64,000 nucleotides of DNA from BP-133 sp040756995 (GCA_040756995.1 JBFLYK010000020.1:55223-119222), one strand, 5' to 3'. Positions 34,070 through 41,764 are shown, counted from the first letter of the stretch. Translations and numbers: made by a program. Notes: a model not told the origin generated them from the letters alone.

Positions 34070-35310
34070 CGGGCCACCGCCGGAACCGCGGGTGAGACGC
34101 CGACATGGGCGGCCGCCTCGGTGATGGCCCGCAGGAAGCGGCCGTGGGGAACGAGGCGCCCGTCCCACGCCGCCTTGGAGACCCGCTTGTCGTCGGGCGC
34201 GAAGGTGACCGAGGCGAGGCGCGGGCCGGCGTGTTCCTGCAGGGCGTCGCCGACTTCCGCCCGCTCAAAGCCGCCTCGGGGCGCCCGGTTCACGATCACG
34301 TCCACCGGCCGGTCGCCAACGAGGGCGACGGCGTCGACGAGCCAGTCGAGGAAGCGGAGGACGCCTCGCGGCGTCGCCTCGCACACGCCGATCAGATGGT
34401 CGGAGCGGGCGAGCGCGGCTCGGGAGGGGCCGTAGCGGTCCACGAAGCGGGACAGGTCCTCCAGGTGGGGCCCGAGGTTGACCACGACCGTCGACCATCG
34501 CCGGGCCAGGAGCCCGAGGACGGCGTCAATGTCGTCGGGCCCGACCAGTGGCCAGTCCCTGGGGTCGGCCAGCCCGGCCAGGACGTCGAAGGGGAGCTCT
34601 GGCGCCGAACCAAGCGGACGGGCCAGGGAAGCGTCGAGGAGGTCGCCTTCCTCCCCGTCCGGAGCGGCGATGGCGGCGCCTCGGAGGCCGTCGAGGGCGG
34701 TGAGGAGGTGGGGGTGCAGCGCCCGCTGCAGCCGGCGGGCCACCCCAGGGGCCACCTCGTCGACATCGACGAGGATCGTGCGTGAGGTGCTCGCCCAGAC
34801 CTGGGCCAGCGCCACCGCCACCTCGGTGGCGCCAGCCCCGCCCGGGCCACCGACTGCGACGACACTGCCCGAGCCGCCGGCGGCGACAGCGGTAGGGTCG
34901 TCGAGATCGAGGCCGGCGATCACCTCCTCGAAGCGGGGGTCGAGGTCGTCGTCTCGGGCGGTGGCCTCCCGCACCGCGGCGAGCAACTCCTCGGGTGCGG
35001 CGTCCACCGCCAGCTTCACTTCGACGCCGAGGCGGGCCAGGATGCCCTCGCCGGCACCGTCGACGTCTTCGGGGTCGTAGAGGCCGACCACCGCGATGCC
35101 CCGCTCCCGGAGGGACGACATCAGCAGCGGCGACAGGAACGGCGCCTCGTCGTCGACGACCAGGACGTCGATTTGTTCTTCCACGGCCATGCGGGCGTCG
35201 CGGATGACCCGCAGGGCGACGCCGGCCACATGGTCTCGCACGTGACGCTGGAGCGAGGCCCGCCAGTCGCGGGGTGTGAAGGCGGCGCCGATGGTGAGTT
35301 CCGGTTCCAT
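34066..35310 (-). CDS. TadZ/CpaE-like atypical ParA ATPase
   Basis: A 414-aa protein. The N-terminal receiver-like region (IDVLVVDDEAPFLSPLL) is followed by a ParA/MinD-like domain starting SVVAVGGPGGAGATEVAVALAQVW, where the canonical Lys residues of the P-loop are missing, as seen in TadZ proteins. DVDEVAPGVARRL and VVVNLGPHL continue the fold. It probably localises the Tad apparatus. It starts 3 bp after CpaB. Confidence 0.8.
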   Translation of the reverse strand: MEPELTIGAAFTPRDWRASLQRHVRDHVAGVALRVIRDARMAVEEQIDVLVVDDEAPFLSPLLMSSLRERGIAVVGLYDPEDVDGAGEGILARLGVEVKLAVDAAPEELLAAVREATARDDDLDPRFEEVIAGLDLDDPTAVAAGGSGSVVAVGGPGGAGATEVAVALAQVWASTSRTILVDVDEVAPGVARRLQRALHPHLLTALDGLRGAAIAAPDGEEGDLLDASLARPLGSAPELPFDVLAGLADPRDWPLVGPDDIDAVLGLLARRWSTVVVNLGPHLEDLSRFVDRYGPSRAALARSDHLIGVCEATPRGVLRFLDWLVDAVALVGDRPVDVIVNRAPRGGFERAEVGDALQEHAGPRLASVTFAPDDKRVSKAAWDGRLVPHGRFLRAITEAAAHVGVSPAVPAVAR

Positions 35311-35313
35311 GGC

Positions 35314-36105
35314 TCAGCTCCCGGGGGCGGGAGCCGGGGTCTGACCCCCGGTCGGCTGGGTGGACGGATTGGCCTGCGACGGGTTGGACAGGCCCGAGAA
35401 CCCCGAGAAGACCGGGGGCGGCGGGGGTGCGCCGGTGGAGCGGATGACCGAGACGTTGTCGTGGCTGAGCGCTTGGGCGAGGGCGAGGGCTTGGACAGCG
35501 TCGACCTCGACGACCACGTGGTAGGCAGCGCCGGCGTCACGGACGATGCCCCTGGCCGACGGTGCGCTGGGCACTTCGATGACCTGCGCCCCGGTGACCA
35601 CCCAGCGGGGGCTGCCGTCGACGACATCGACCACGTCGACCCGATCCCCGACGCGCAGCGTGCCCCCGACGGCCCGTTCCGCCTTGACCGGGATGCTCAT
35701 GGCCCGCAGCTGGGCCCGCCCGCTTCCAGCCGCGGGAACGAGATCGCTGGGGCGAAGGAACTCGCCGGCGGCGATCGGACGGGCCGTCACTCGATCGCCG
35801 GCGCCGATTCCGTTCCAGGGGACGGTGCTTCGTGCCAGCTCGGCGCCGGCAGGAAGTTCGACCCGCCGCAGCAGCCCCGCGCCGACGGCCGCGCCGGCGG
35901 GGATGTCGTTCGTGGCGACCGCCACCGCCAGGCGGGCGTCGGACCCCTTCGTGGCCGAGACGACGAGCACGAACGTCAGCAGCCCGGCCAGGACCATCAG
36001 GCCGTGGGCGGTCGAGAAGCGCGCCAGCAGGGACCGCCGAGAGCGGGCCGTCCACGACCGTGTGGGGTTCGGTCGTTCCGTCATGAGAGTGCCATTCGGG
36101 GGCAT
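35314..36105 (-). CDS. cpaB: CpaB/RcpC-like SAF-domain protein
   Basis: A 263-aa protein from ATG 36105 behind AGGAGG. One N-terminal membrane helix (LMVLAGLLTFVLVVSATKG) is followed by a SAF domain (VAVATNDIPAGAAVGAGLL...RPIAAGEFLRPSDLV), an RcpC-like domain, and a Pro-rich tail. It is the first gene of the Tad operon, and its promoter lies in the gap shared with the BldC-like gene. Confidence 0.85.
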   Translation of the reverse strand: MPPNGTLMTERPNPTRSWTARSRRSLLARFSTAHGLMVLAGLLTFVLVVSATKGSDARLAVAVATNDIPAGAAVGAGLLRRVELPAGAELARSTVPWNGIGAGDRVTARPIAAGEFLRPSDLVPAAGSGRAQLRAMSIPVKAERAVGGTLRVGDRVDVVDVVDGSPRWVVTGAQVIEVPSAPSARGIVRDAGAAYHVVVEVDAVQALALAQALSHDNVSVIRSTGAPPPPPVFSGFSGLSNPSQANPSTQPTGGQTPAPAPGS

Positions 36106-36278
36106 GGCCAACCACCTCCTCCAGGGTGCATAACGCAGCGAAGCAGGAGTTATGACACGAAAGGGAGAAAAGACCGCTCCCCGACGGGTCCCAGCGACAA
36201 AGACGCTACTAAACGTAGTTAGCCGCAGTCAAGGCAGTTAGCTGGAAACATCAATCGAAGAGAGTTAGGATCAGCGCT
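36106..36278. promoter_or_regulatory. Divergent promoter region of the Tad operon and BldC-like gene
   Basis: It contains AGTTAGC at 36217-36223 and 36236-36242 (19-bp period) and AGTTAGG at 36263-36269, all on the plus strand. GTAGTTAGC followed by CAGTCAAG at 36215 resembles the reverse complement of the promoter motif at 8443 and 37212. An interrupted dyad CTAC-TAAAC-GTAG covers 36206-36218. The AT content is higher than nearby. These repeats are candidate binding sites for the BldC-like protein itself. Confidence 0.5.
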
Positions 36279-36623
36279 ATGGCGAACCACGAGCAGCATC
36301 TCGACTCGATCCGCGACCGGTACCCCCCGATCCTCACCACGGCCCAGGTCGCCGAACTGCTCGGCCTCAACGTCCGCACCGTCATGGTCATGGCCAACGA
36401 TGGCCGGCTCCCGGCCAGCCGTCTTCCGGGCAGCCGCAAGTACCACTTCCTCCTCGAGGACGTGCTCGCCACCCTCACCCAGCACCGCATCCAACCCGAA
36501 CCGGTCAAGACCGCGACGGCGACGAAGGCTTCGGCGACCAAGAAAGGTGCGTCGGCGGGCAGGGCGGGCGCGACTAAGTCGGCGAAGGCTTCGCCCGCTG
36601 CGGTGAAGCGGCGGGGGCGCTGA
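36279..36623 (+). CDS. BldC-like HTH protein with basic histone-like tail
   Basis: A 114-aa protein. Residues 15-70 form a MerR/excisionase-type winged helix (ILTTAQVAELLGLNVRTVMVMANDGRLPASRLPGSRKYHF), as in BldC. The last 45 residues are a Lys/Ala/Thr-rich tail (KTATATKASATKK, GATKSAKASPAAVKRRGR), resembling histone H1-like tails and absent from ordinary BldC. It is divergent from the Tad operon and likely regulates it. Excisionase-like activity is an alternative for an element-borne gene. Confidence 0.8.
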   Translation: MANHEQHLDSIRDRYPPILTTAQVAELLGLNVRTVMVMANDGRLPASRLPGSRKYHFLLEDVLATLTQHRIQPEPVKTATATKASATKKGASAGRAGATKSAKASPAAVKRRGR

Positions 36624-36632
36624 CCGGACCGG

Positions 36633-37184
36633 TCAGGGGCGGCCGTTCGCCGGCTGCCGGACCACGAAGTGGATGCTGGCCAGGGGCACGATCCATTCGC
36701 CCCCGTCTCTGCCCCGGAACTCGGCATGCGAATCGGCCACGGCGGCGACGGTTCCCTCGAGGGGTGGCCGCAGCGTCTGGCCTCCGATCTCGACCAGCTC
36801 GCCGGTCAAGGCCAGTTCCCGCAGCCGGGCCACCATGGCCCCGGGATGTGGGCCGGCCAGGCCCCGTCCACCGGACGGGGACCGCTCCACCACCCGAATG
36901 GCGCTGAGCCCCCCGAACCCGAGATCGACAGCAATTCCGGCCGGCGTTTCCAGGGTCATGAGCTCGGACCCGACGTGGGTGACCGTACCGGTCCACGCCC
37001 GTTCGCCGACCATCACCCGGATGACGTCCCCCCGGAACAGGAACTCGAGGATCACATCGTCGAGCGCTCGCTTGGCCCGGTCGCCCTCGTCGACGGCCTC
37101 CCGATACATCTGCTCGAACTCCAACCGCTCGAACCTCAGCTCCCGAAGGTCGTCGTCACCCTGGTCCTCGGGATCCTCGCCCAT
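36633..37184 (-). CDS. Conserved hypothetical protein with coiled N-terminus
   Basis: A 183-aa protein from ATG 37184. The N-terminal helix (LRELRFERLEFEQMYREAVDEGDRAKRAL) is likely coiled. It is followed by two small beta-barrel-like repeats (GDVIRVMVGERAWTGTVTHVGSELMTLET and LEGTVAAVADSHAEFRGRDGGEWIVPLASIHFV). No family name is recognised. It converges with the BldC-like gene and is divergent from the LysM gene across a 50-bp promoter. Confidence 0.65.
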   Translation of the reverse strand: MGEDPEDQGDDDLRELRFERLEFEQMYREAVDEGDRAKRALDDVILEFLFRGDVIRVMVGERAWTGTVTHVGSELMTLETPAGIAVDLGFGGLSAIRVVERSPSGGRGLAGPHPGAMVARLRELALTGELVEIGGQTLRPPLEGTVAAVADSHAEFRGRDGGEWIVPLASIHFVVRQPANGRP

Positions 37185-37211
37185 GACCTCGCCTCCGCTA
37201 CCTATGTCTGA

Positions 37212-37225
37212 CTACTTTAAACTAC
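37212..37225. promoter_or_regulatory. Second copy of CTAC-N2-TAAACTAC, between divergent genes
   Basis: CTACTTTAAACTAC differs from the site at 8443-8456 at two of 14 positions, both within the spacer; the two CTAC boxes are again 10 bp apart. It lies between the hypothetical gene starting at 37184 and the LysM gene starting at 37235. TACACT (37223-37228) is a possible -10 for a nearly leaderless LysM transcript. Confidence 0.55.
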
Positions 37226-37234
37226 ACTAAAAGC

Positions 37235-38158
37235 ATGCTACGACGCACGATTACCCTGTTTCTCGTCCTCCTCGGCGAGGTCGGCGCCCTCGTCCTGTTG
37301 CTCCGAGTGCCGACCGGCACCCTCGGCCAGATCCCCAGCCTGGCACCGGAAGACGCCGTGGTCGCCGCGGTGCGAGTCCTCGCCCTGATCCTGGCCGGCT
37401 GGCTCGCCGCCAGCACGGTCCTCTACGCCATCGCCTCGGCCACTCGCCTCCCGGCGCTCGTCCGCAGCGTCGGGTGGGTCACCCTGCCGGGCGTCCGGCG
37501 ACTCGTCGACGGGGTCGTCGCCACCGCGGTCGTGGCCACCTCGACCCTGGCCGTTCCAGGTACAGCCTCGGCCATGCCGTCCGGTCCCCTGGCCGCCGAG
37601 TTCCGGGCACCGGCTGACGGTCACCATCTCTACGTCCCCCGGCCGGCTGGCGACCCGGACACCGTGAAGCTTCCGGCGCCCGCTGATGGCGTCCATCTCT
37701 ATGTCCCGGACCCGGCCGACGACCCGCTACTTCCGGCCCCCGCCGAGGGCGTCCACGCCTATGCACCCCACCCGGCCGGCGACCCGGACACCGTGGAGCC
37801 GCCCGCCCCATCCCCACCATCGGCTGCCCCTACCGTCCAGACGCACGCCGCCGGCGAGGCCGACGCCGCCCACGGCCCTGTCGAGAGGATCCGCCCCGCT
37901 CCGGCCCTTCCGGGCCCCACGCCGACGCCGACCTACGTGCTTCGCGCCACCGACCACCTGTGGTCGGTGGCCGCCAGCCAGGTGGCCCTCCATACCGGCA
38001 AGCGCCTCGCTGACCTCTCATCTCGGGACATCGCCCCCTACTGGGTGCGCCTCGTCGACCTCAACCGGCGGCGCCTGGGCTCGGGTGATCCCGATGTCGT
38101 GTATCCGGGCGAGACCGTCCTGTTGCCCAATCCTGATGGCAAGTGGGGTCGCCAGTGA
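37235..38158 (+). CDS. Membrane protein with internal repeats and C-terminal LysM domain
   Basis: A 307-aa protein with N-terminal membrane helices (about 5-25, 45-70, and a hydrophobic VATAVVATSTLAV stretch near 95). Three imperfect repeats of about 21 residues follow (PAPADGVHLYVPDPADDP style, about 123-190), then a Pro-rich spacer and a LysM-like domain (YVLRATDHLWSVAASQVALHTG...VYPGETVLLP). LysM binds peptidoglycan, so it probably anchors or remodels the wall, perhaps for the pilus or conjugation apparatus. Confidence 0.75.
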   Translation: MLRRTITLFLVLLGEVGALVLLLRVPTGTLGQIPSLAPEDAVVAAVRVLALILAGWLAASTVLYAIASATRLPALVRSVGWVTLPGVRRLVDGVVATAVVATSTLAVPGTASAMPSGPLAAEFRAPADGHHLYVPRPAGDPDTVKLPAPADGVHLYVPDPADDPLLPAPAEGVHAYAPHPAGDPDTVEPPAPSPPSAAPTVQTHAAGEADAAHGPVERIRPAPALPGPTPTPTYVLRATDHLWSVAASQVALHTGKRLADLSSRDIAPYWVRLVDLNRRRLGSGDPDVVYPGETVLLPNPDGKWGRQ

Positions 38159-38309
38159 TCCGTCGCATCGGGCTCTCCATCGAGATCCAGGTTCGACGAG
38201 CCCCGTCCCGCCAGTCGGCCTGGGACGAATCGGGCCGAGCAGGCGTCATGGGGACGAATGGTGTGCGTTTCCCGGTGTGGACGGCGATGACAAACATCCG
38301 GAGGTTCGT

Positions 38310-39053
38310 GTGCCCGACGCCTTGACGATCCGTGAGGCCGTCGTCGCCCACCTGCCCGCCGAGCAGGTGGCGTCGGTCCGCCTCTGCCGCCCCCGAGACG
38401 TCGCCGCCGTCGCCGCCCTGGCGGTACGGTGCGCCTGGCGACGGCGCCGGGATGCACCCGTCGTCGAGCGATTCCTGCGCCTCGTGCTCTGGCCGGCCAC
38501 TGCCACCCTCCTCGCCCTCGAAGGCAGGAGCCTCTGGATGAACTCTCAACGGACGGCCATCCTGTCGACACGTCCCAGCACGGACAGGACCGCGCTGCGG
38601 CTCATGCCCCTCCTGCTCAGCGGCGTTGTCCTGCCCATCGCGGTGCTCGGCGCAATCGGCCTTGCAGCCGGCGCCGAGAACGAAGTGCTCGTGGCGTGCC
38701 TGACCCTCATGGTGCTTCTGCTCGATCTCCTCCGGCGGCGCCGGCGCGTCCCCGTCCTGGCGGAGGCCCGCCGCAACCTGCGCGGCCCCGGAGTTGTCGA
38801 GGCCACCAATCTCGTCGCCGCCTCCCCGGGCGCCGGAGTCGCCCTGGCCCGCGGCCTGTGCGCCGTGGCGGATGCCACCGGCACAACCATCGTGGCCGAG
38901 GCCAGCGGACCGGCCCGCCAACGCCTCTACCGCCGGCTCGGTTTCGAGATTGTTGCCCAAGCCTCGGGCGATGCCGTCCTCGTCCGCACGCCACTGTGCA
39001 TCGACGATCGGAGCAAGAGACTCCCACCGTTGTCGCTTGACGGGACGAGGTGA
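38310..39053 (+). CDS. Membrane-associated GNAT-like protein
   Basis: A 247-aa protein. GTG 38310 has GGAGG 6-7 bp upstream. Two membrane helices lie centrally (LMPLLLSGVVLPIAVLGAIGLAAG, EVLVACLTLMVLLLDLL). The C-terminus NLVAASPGAGVALARGLCAVADATG...ARQRLYRRLGFEIV has the look of the second half of a GNAT acetyltransferase (acetyl-CoA binding loop, then YRRLGF). Substrate unknown. Confidence 0.55.
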   Translation: MPDALTIREAVVAHLPAEQVASVRLCRPRDVAAVAALAVRCAWRRRRDAPVVERFLRLVLWPATATLLALEGRSLWMNSQRTAILSTRPSTDRTALRLMPLLLSGVVLPIAVLGAIGLAAGAENEVLVACLTLMVLLLDLLRRRRRVPVLAEARRNLRGPGVVEATNLVAASPGAGVALARGLCAVADATGTTIVAEASGPARQRLYRRLGFEIVAQASGDAVLVRTPLCIDDRSKRLPPLSLDGTR

Positions 39054-39320
39054 CGAGACGGGTCGAGAACCCAGAACGAGGGTTTCGACACGCTCGTTCC
39101 CGACCCGACGACTGCGCTGCTCGCCGCGCACGGGATCGACACGGACCAGTTGTGGACTCACCAGCCGGTCGAGGCTCTGCTTCCCCAACTCATCGGCCAC
39201 GATTCGCTCGGGGCCGCCGTCACGGCCTACGAGCAGTGGCGGGCCGACGACTCCGCTGATCTCGCCGAACTCCTGGAGGCCGCCTTCGGCGCGTTGGATC
39301 TGCGGCTTCCCCAGGCGTAG
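39054..39320 (+). pseudogene. Coding-like frame without a standard start
   Basis: Directly after the stop at 39051-39053 the same frame stays open to a TAG at 39318 and encodes plausible protein (FDTLVPDPTTALLAAHGIDTDQL, then TAYEQWRADDSADLAELLEAAFGAL). There is no in-frame ATG or GTG; a TTG occurs only in the middle. It may be a small gene with an unusual start, the tail of a longer ancestral gene, or a remnant. No family is recognised. Confidence 0.35.
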
Positions 39321-39398
39321 CGCCTCAGGCGCCGGGTTCCCCGCTGCAGCCACCCGGAGAGAGCCTCGACGCTCTTGCTTCCGGGCTCGTCGAGCACG

Positions 39399-39812
39399 TC
39401 AGGGTTTTGGGATCCGCAACGCGTTCAGGATCTGTGGGAATGTCGGTCCTTCGACCAGCTTGTGGTCGTCGGTGAGGAAGTCGGCGTCAAGATGCTCGGC
39501 CAGCACCACGTACAGGGCATCAGCTGCAGTCATGTTGTGCCGGTAAGCCCAGGCATCCTGGACGAGTGGCGCTACCGATGCTTTGCGCAGGCGCCATGAG
39601 CGAAGCCGACCCAGCGCGGCGGTGGCCTGGACTTCAGTGATGGTCTTATCGATCAGCATTCGGCGGCGCACCACCGCGAGCACCTCGGCGTAGAAGTGTT
39701 CGGGAACCCAGCCTTCGGCACCCGGTGGTATGAGCCCGGCCAGGGCCCGACCCCGGCGTGTGTCGGTCACGATCTCGGCGCCTGCCGAGGCGTCGATGAC
39801 GACCGGCGTCAC
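39399..39812 (-). CDS. vapC: PIN-domain toxin, VapC family
   Basis: A 137-aa protein from GTG 39812, overlapping the antitoxin stop (GTGA). PIN acidic residues are visible in VVIDASA, HFYAEVLAVVRRR, TAADALYVVLAEHL and DADFLTDD. It is a Mg-dependent RNase. With the small upstream gene it forms a VapBC pair that could stabilise the element. Confidence 0.88.
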   Translation of the reverse strand: MTPVVIDASAGAEIVTDTRRGRALAGLIPPGAEGWVPEHFYAEVLAVVRRRMLIDKTITEVQATAALGRLRSWRLRKASVAPLVQDAWAYRHNMTAADALYVVLAEHLDADFLTDDHKLVEGPTFPQILNALRIPKP

Positions 39813-39994
39813 GCCCCGGAGTCGACGCGCAACTCGTGCAGCGCCGCGGCGGCCCCGATGCTGTCGAGTTCGGGTTCGGGACCTGCCAACAGCTCGTCGA
39901 TAAAGGCACGGAAGGCCGCCGGCGAGCAGTCCTCGTCAGGGTTCGTCACCACGATGATCGGGTCAGCGGGCAGGTCTGCAGCATCACGAGCCAC
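39809..39994 (-). CDS. vapB: Antitoxin partner of VapC
   Basis: A 61-aa protein from GTG 39994, acidic and helical at the C-terminus (SPAAFRAFIDELLAGPEPELDSIGAAAALHELR). Its stop overlaps the VapC start. Function is assigned from position and size; the DNA-binding part is not clear, so it may belong to a different VapB-like family. Confidence 0.65.
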   Translation of the reverse strand: MARDAADLPADPIIVVTNPDEDCSPAAFRAFIDELLAGPEPELDSIGAAAALHELRVDSGA

Positions 39995-40046
39995 GGCACC
40001 ACGATACCGTTGCTCCCGAGGAGAATGCCCGTGTCGACGACGATCG

Positions 40047-40394
40047 TCACAGATCCCGGGCAGCGAGGCCGTCGGTCATCTCAGCCCGAATCTCGCGATG
40101 GCGCCGTGGCTTCCACCGCACCCCGGCCGAAGTCGCCGACGGGCCGAGGGTGTCGCTCCGGAAGAACCCGGACTTGTTCGGCGCTGCATCGCCAGCCCCT
40201 TTCAGCCGGGCGGCCGACCGGCGGGCTACCGCTTCGATCCCCTCTCTGGCCTGCTCGACCAGGCGCCGAGCCCTGCCGGAGGCTCTCCCCGGGATCATCA
40301 AGAACTGACGGCGGCCCCACCGGAGGCCCGCCATCGGCGCGTCGCGCTGGGCGGCGGTCGTAGTCCGGCACGGAGTGGGCGGCCAGGCAGCCAC
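40047..40394 (-). CDS. Uncertain small gene downstream of a LexA-like box
   Basis: GTG 40394 opens a frame of 115 residues with a Lys/Arg-rich product and a helical middle (ARRLVEQAREGIEAVARRSAARLKG). Another frame (40081-40371) is also open, so coding is not settled. The LexA-like box at 40409-40424 lies just upstream. I see no domain. The rest of 39995-40572 holds only that box and three short repeats. Confidence 0.25.
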   Translation of the reverse strand: MAAWPPTPCRTTTAAQRDAPMAGLRWGRRQFLMIPGRASGRARRLVEQAREGIEAVARRSAARLKGAGDAAPNKSGFFRSDTLGPSATSAGVRWKPRRHREIRAEMTDGLAARDL

Positions 40395-40408
40395 AGGACT
40401 TGCGCTAA

Positions 40409-40424
40409 TCGAACGTTTGTTTGC
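40409..40424 (-). promoter_or_regulatory. LexA-like SOS box
   Basis: TCGAACGTTTGTTTGC matches the actinobacterial LexA consensus TCGAAC-N4-GTTCGA at most positions (CGAAC-N4-GTTTG). It lies 15 bp upstream of the uncertain minus-strand frame at 40394 and about 150 bp from the tRNA-Val 3' end. An SOS site here would fit damage-induced behaviour of an integrated element. Confidence 0.5.
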
Positions 40425-40480
40425 TACCAGGCCCTGTTCGGGGCGCGACTCCCGCGCCCCGCGGAGGCTGCAGGAAATTT

Positions 40481-40510
40481 CGCGCCCTTTCCGCGCCCTC
40501 CACGCGCCCT
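40481..40510. repeat. Three CGCGCCCT repeats with 11-bp period
   Basis: CGCGCCCT occurs at 40481, 40492 and 40503. Phased direct repeats 60-90 bp from the 3' end of a tRNA gene could be arm-type integrase sites. In GC-rich DNA chance cannot be excluded. Confidence 0.4.
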
Positions 40511-40572
40511 GCCCGCCTGTCGGCGGCCGCTCGGGCCGCCACTCATACGTCCTGACCTGCGGCTTTACCGGT

Positions 40573-40644
40573 GGGCGCTGAGGGTCTCGAACCCCCGACC
40601 TCCGCCTTGTAAGGGCAGCGCTCTTCCAGCTGAGCTAAGCGCCC
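40573..40644 (-). tRNA. tRNA-Val (anticodon UAC)
   Basis: A 72-nt cloverleaf: acceptor GGGCGCT/AGCGCCC, D-arm GCTC...GAGC, anticodon stem CTGCC/GGCGG with loop CTTACAA (anticodon TAC), T-arm GGGGG-TTCGAGA-CCCTC. CCA is not encoded. Its 3' end points to the accessory region on the left, the usual orientation when an element has integrated at a tRNA gene. Confidence 0.95.
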
Positions 40645-40770
40645 GGAGGTCCTATGGTGCCACGCCGGCCGGCGGCGAAACGGACGAACCGCCCAAGGCG
40701 TTCCGCCGGCCGAATCGTTGGTCTCCGTCCGGGGTACACGGGCAGTACGGACCCGAAAGGAGACCTCGGC

Positions 40771-41106
40771 ATGGGCATCGGTGTGAGCATCTTTCTCATA
40801 GCCGTCGGCGCGATCCTGGCCTTCGCCGTCAACGTCTCGGCGGAGGGCATCAATCTCGACACCGTCGGCGTGATCCTCATCATCCTCGGCCTGGTCGGGC
40901 TCCTGGCCAGCCTCGTCTGGTGGGACGACTGGGCGCCGCGGCGACGGTCGGCTTATGACGACGACGGCGACGTGATCGTGCGCCGGCGACGGCCCCGGGT
41001 CGTCGAGATCGACGACACCGACGACGGGGTGGTCGACGTCGACGACCGGCCGGTGGTCGAGCGACGCAGAGTGACGACCCGCCGCAGGAGCTACGGCGGC
41101 TACTAG
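40771..41106 (+). CDS. DUF6458 membrane protein
   Basis: A 111-aa protein from ATG 40771 behind GAAAGGAGA. The opening MGIGVSIFLIAVGAILAFAV and the second helix TVGVILIILGLVGLLASLVW match the DUF6458 two-helix family. A charged Arg/Asp-rich cytosolic tail follows. Function unknown; common in actinobacteria. Confidence 0.85.
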   Translation: MGIGVSIFLIAVGAILAFAVNVSAEGINLDTVGVILIILGLVGLLASLVWWDDWAPRRRSAYDDDGDVIVRRRRPRVVEIDDTDDGVVDVDDRPVVERRRVTTRRRSYGGY

Positions 41107-41118
41107 GACGGCCGGGCG

Positions 41119-41664
41119 TCAATGACCGGTCTCGGCCCGGTCGGGTTCCGATGACGCCTCCCCGGGGAGGACACCTCCGATCGTTGACGCAGCTGCGGCG
41201 GCGTCCTCTTCCGAGCCGACCTCCAGGCCGGCGGCGGCCAGGGCGGCTGCTGTCACCCCCCGGCCGGCCACGAGGCGGCGGCTGAAGGTGCCGTCGTAGA
41301 CGGCCGACGAGCCGCAGGACGGGCTCCGGGCCTTGAGCACCGCCCGGCTCGCCCCCACCGCTTTGGCGACCGCCACCGCCGCCTCCGCCCCTCGGCGGTA
41401 GGCGGCGGTGACGTCTTCGCCCTCGATGTTGACGACCCGGGCGTCGCCGGCCCCGGCCAGGACGGCGGCGCCGTCCCCGCCGACGAGCTCGGCCGCCGCC
41501 CGTGGCGTGGGCAGCCCGCCGAGCACCTCCGGGCACACCGGCACCAGCCGGTAGTGCCGGGCCAGCTCGTCGACGACCGCCCGGGGCGACCCCCGTCCCT
41601 CGTGGTTGCACGCCACCCCGAGCAGACAGGCCGAGATCACCAACGGCGGCTTGTCGTCACCCAC
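41119..41664 (-). CDS. DUF523 family protein
   Basis: A 181-aa protein beginning with VISACLLGVACNHEG, the DUF523 signature, and containing VCPEVLGGLPTPR and KARSPSCGSSAVYDG. The conserved Cys residues suggest metal or sulfur chemistry, but no activity is established to my knowledge. It converges with DUF6458, 12 bp away. Confidence 0.88.
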   Translation of the reverse strand: MGDDKPPLVISACLLGVACNHEGRGSPRAVVDELARHYRLVPVCPEVLGGLPTPRAAAELVGGDGAAVLAGAGDARVVNIEGEDVTAAYRRGAEAAVAVAKAVGASRAVLKARSPSCGSSAVYDGTFSRRLVAGRGVTAAALAAAGLEVGSEEDAAAAASTIGGVLPGEASSEPDRAETGH

Positions 41665-41718
41665 GCCACCAGCTTGCCAGCCCCTCAGGCCCTCCCGGTC
41701 GGTCGAGCCGCCCCGCCG

Positions 41719-41764
41719 AACTGGCGTTCCTTTTCCGCTATATCCCGGAAAAGGAACGCCAGTT
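41719..41764. repeat. Perfect 19-bp inverted repeat
   Basis: The arms AACTGGCGTTCCTTTTCCG and its exact complement surround an 8-nt AT-rich loop. It lies in the gap between the convergent-facing ends of WhiB7 and the start side of DUF523, and its right arm runs into a 28-bp tandem repeat. It could be a strong terminator for the whiB7 transcript or the trace of a small mobile palindrome. Confidence 0.8.

Noticed and set aside
1..40572. CRISPR array
   Set aside because: No regularly spaced repeats of 24-40 bp with unique spacers were seen anywhere; the only phased repeats are short (8-17 bp) and few.
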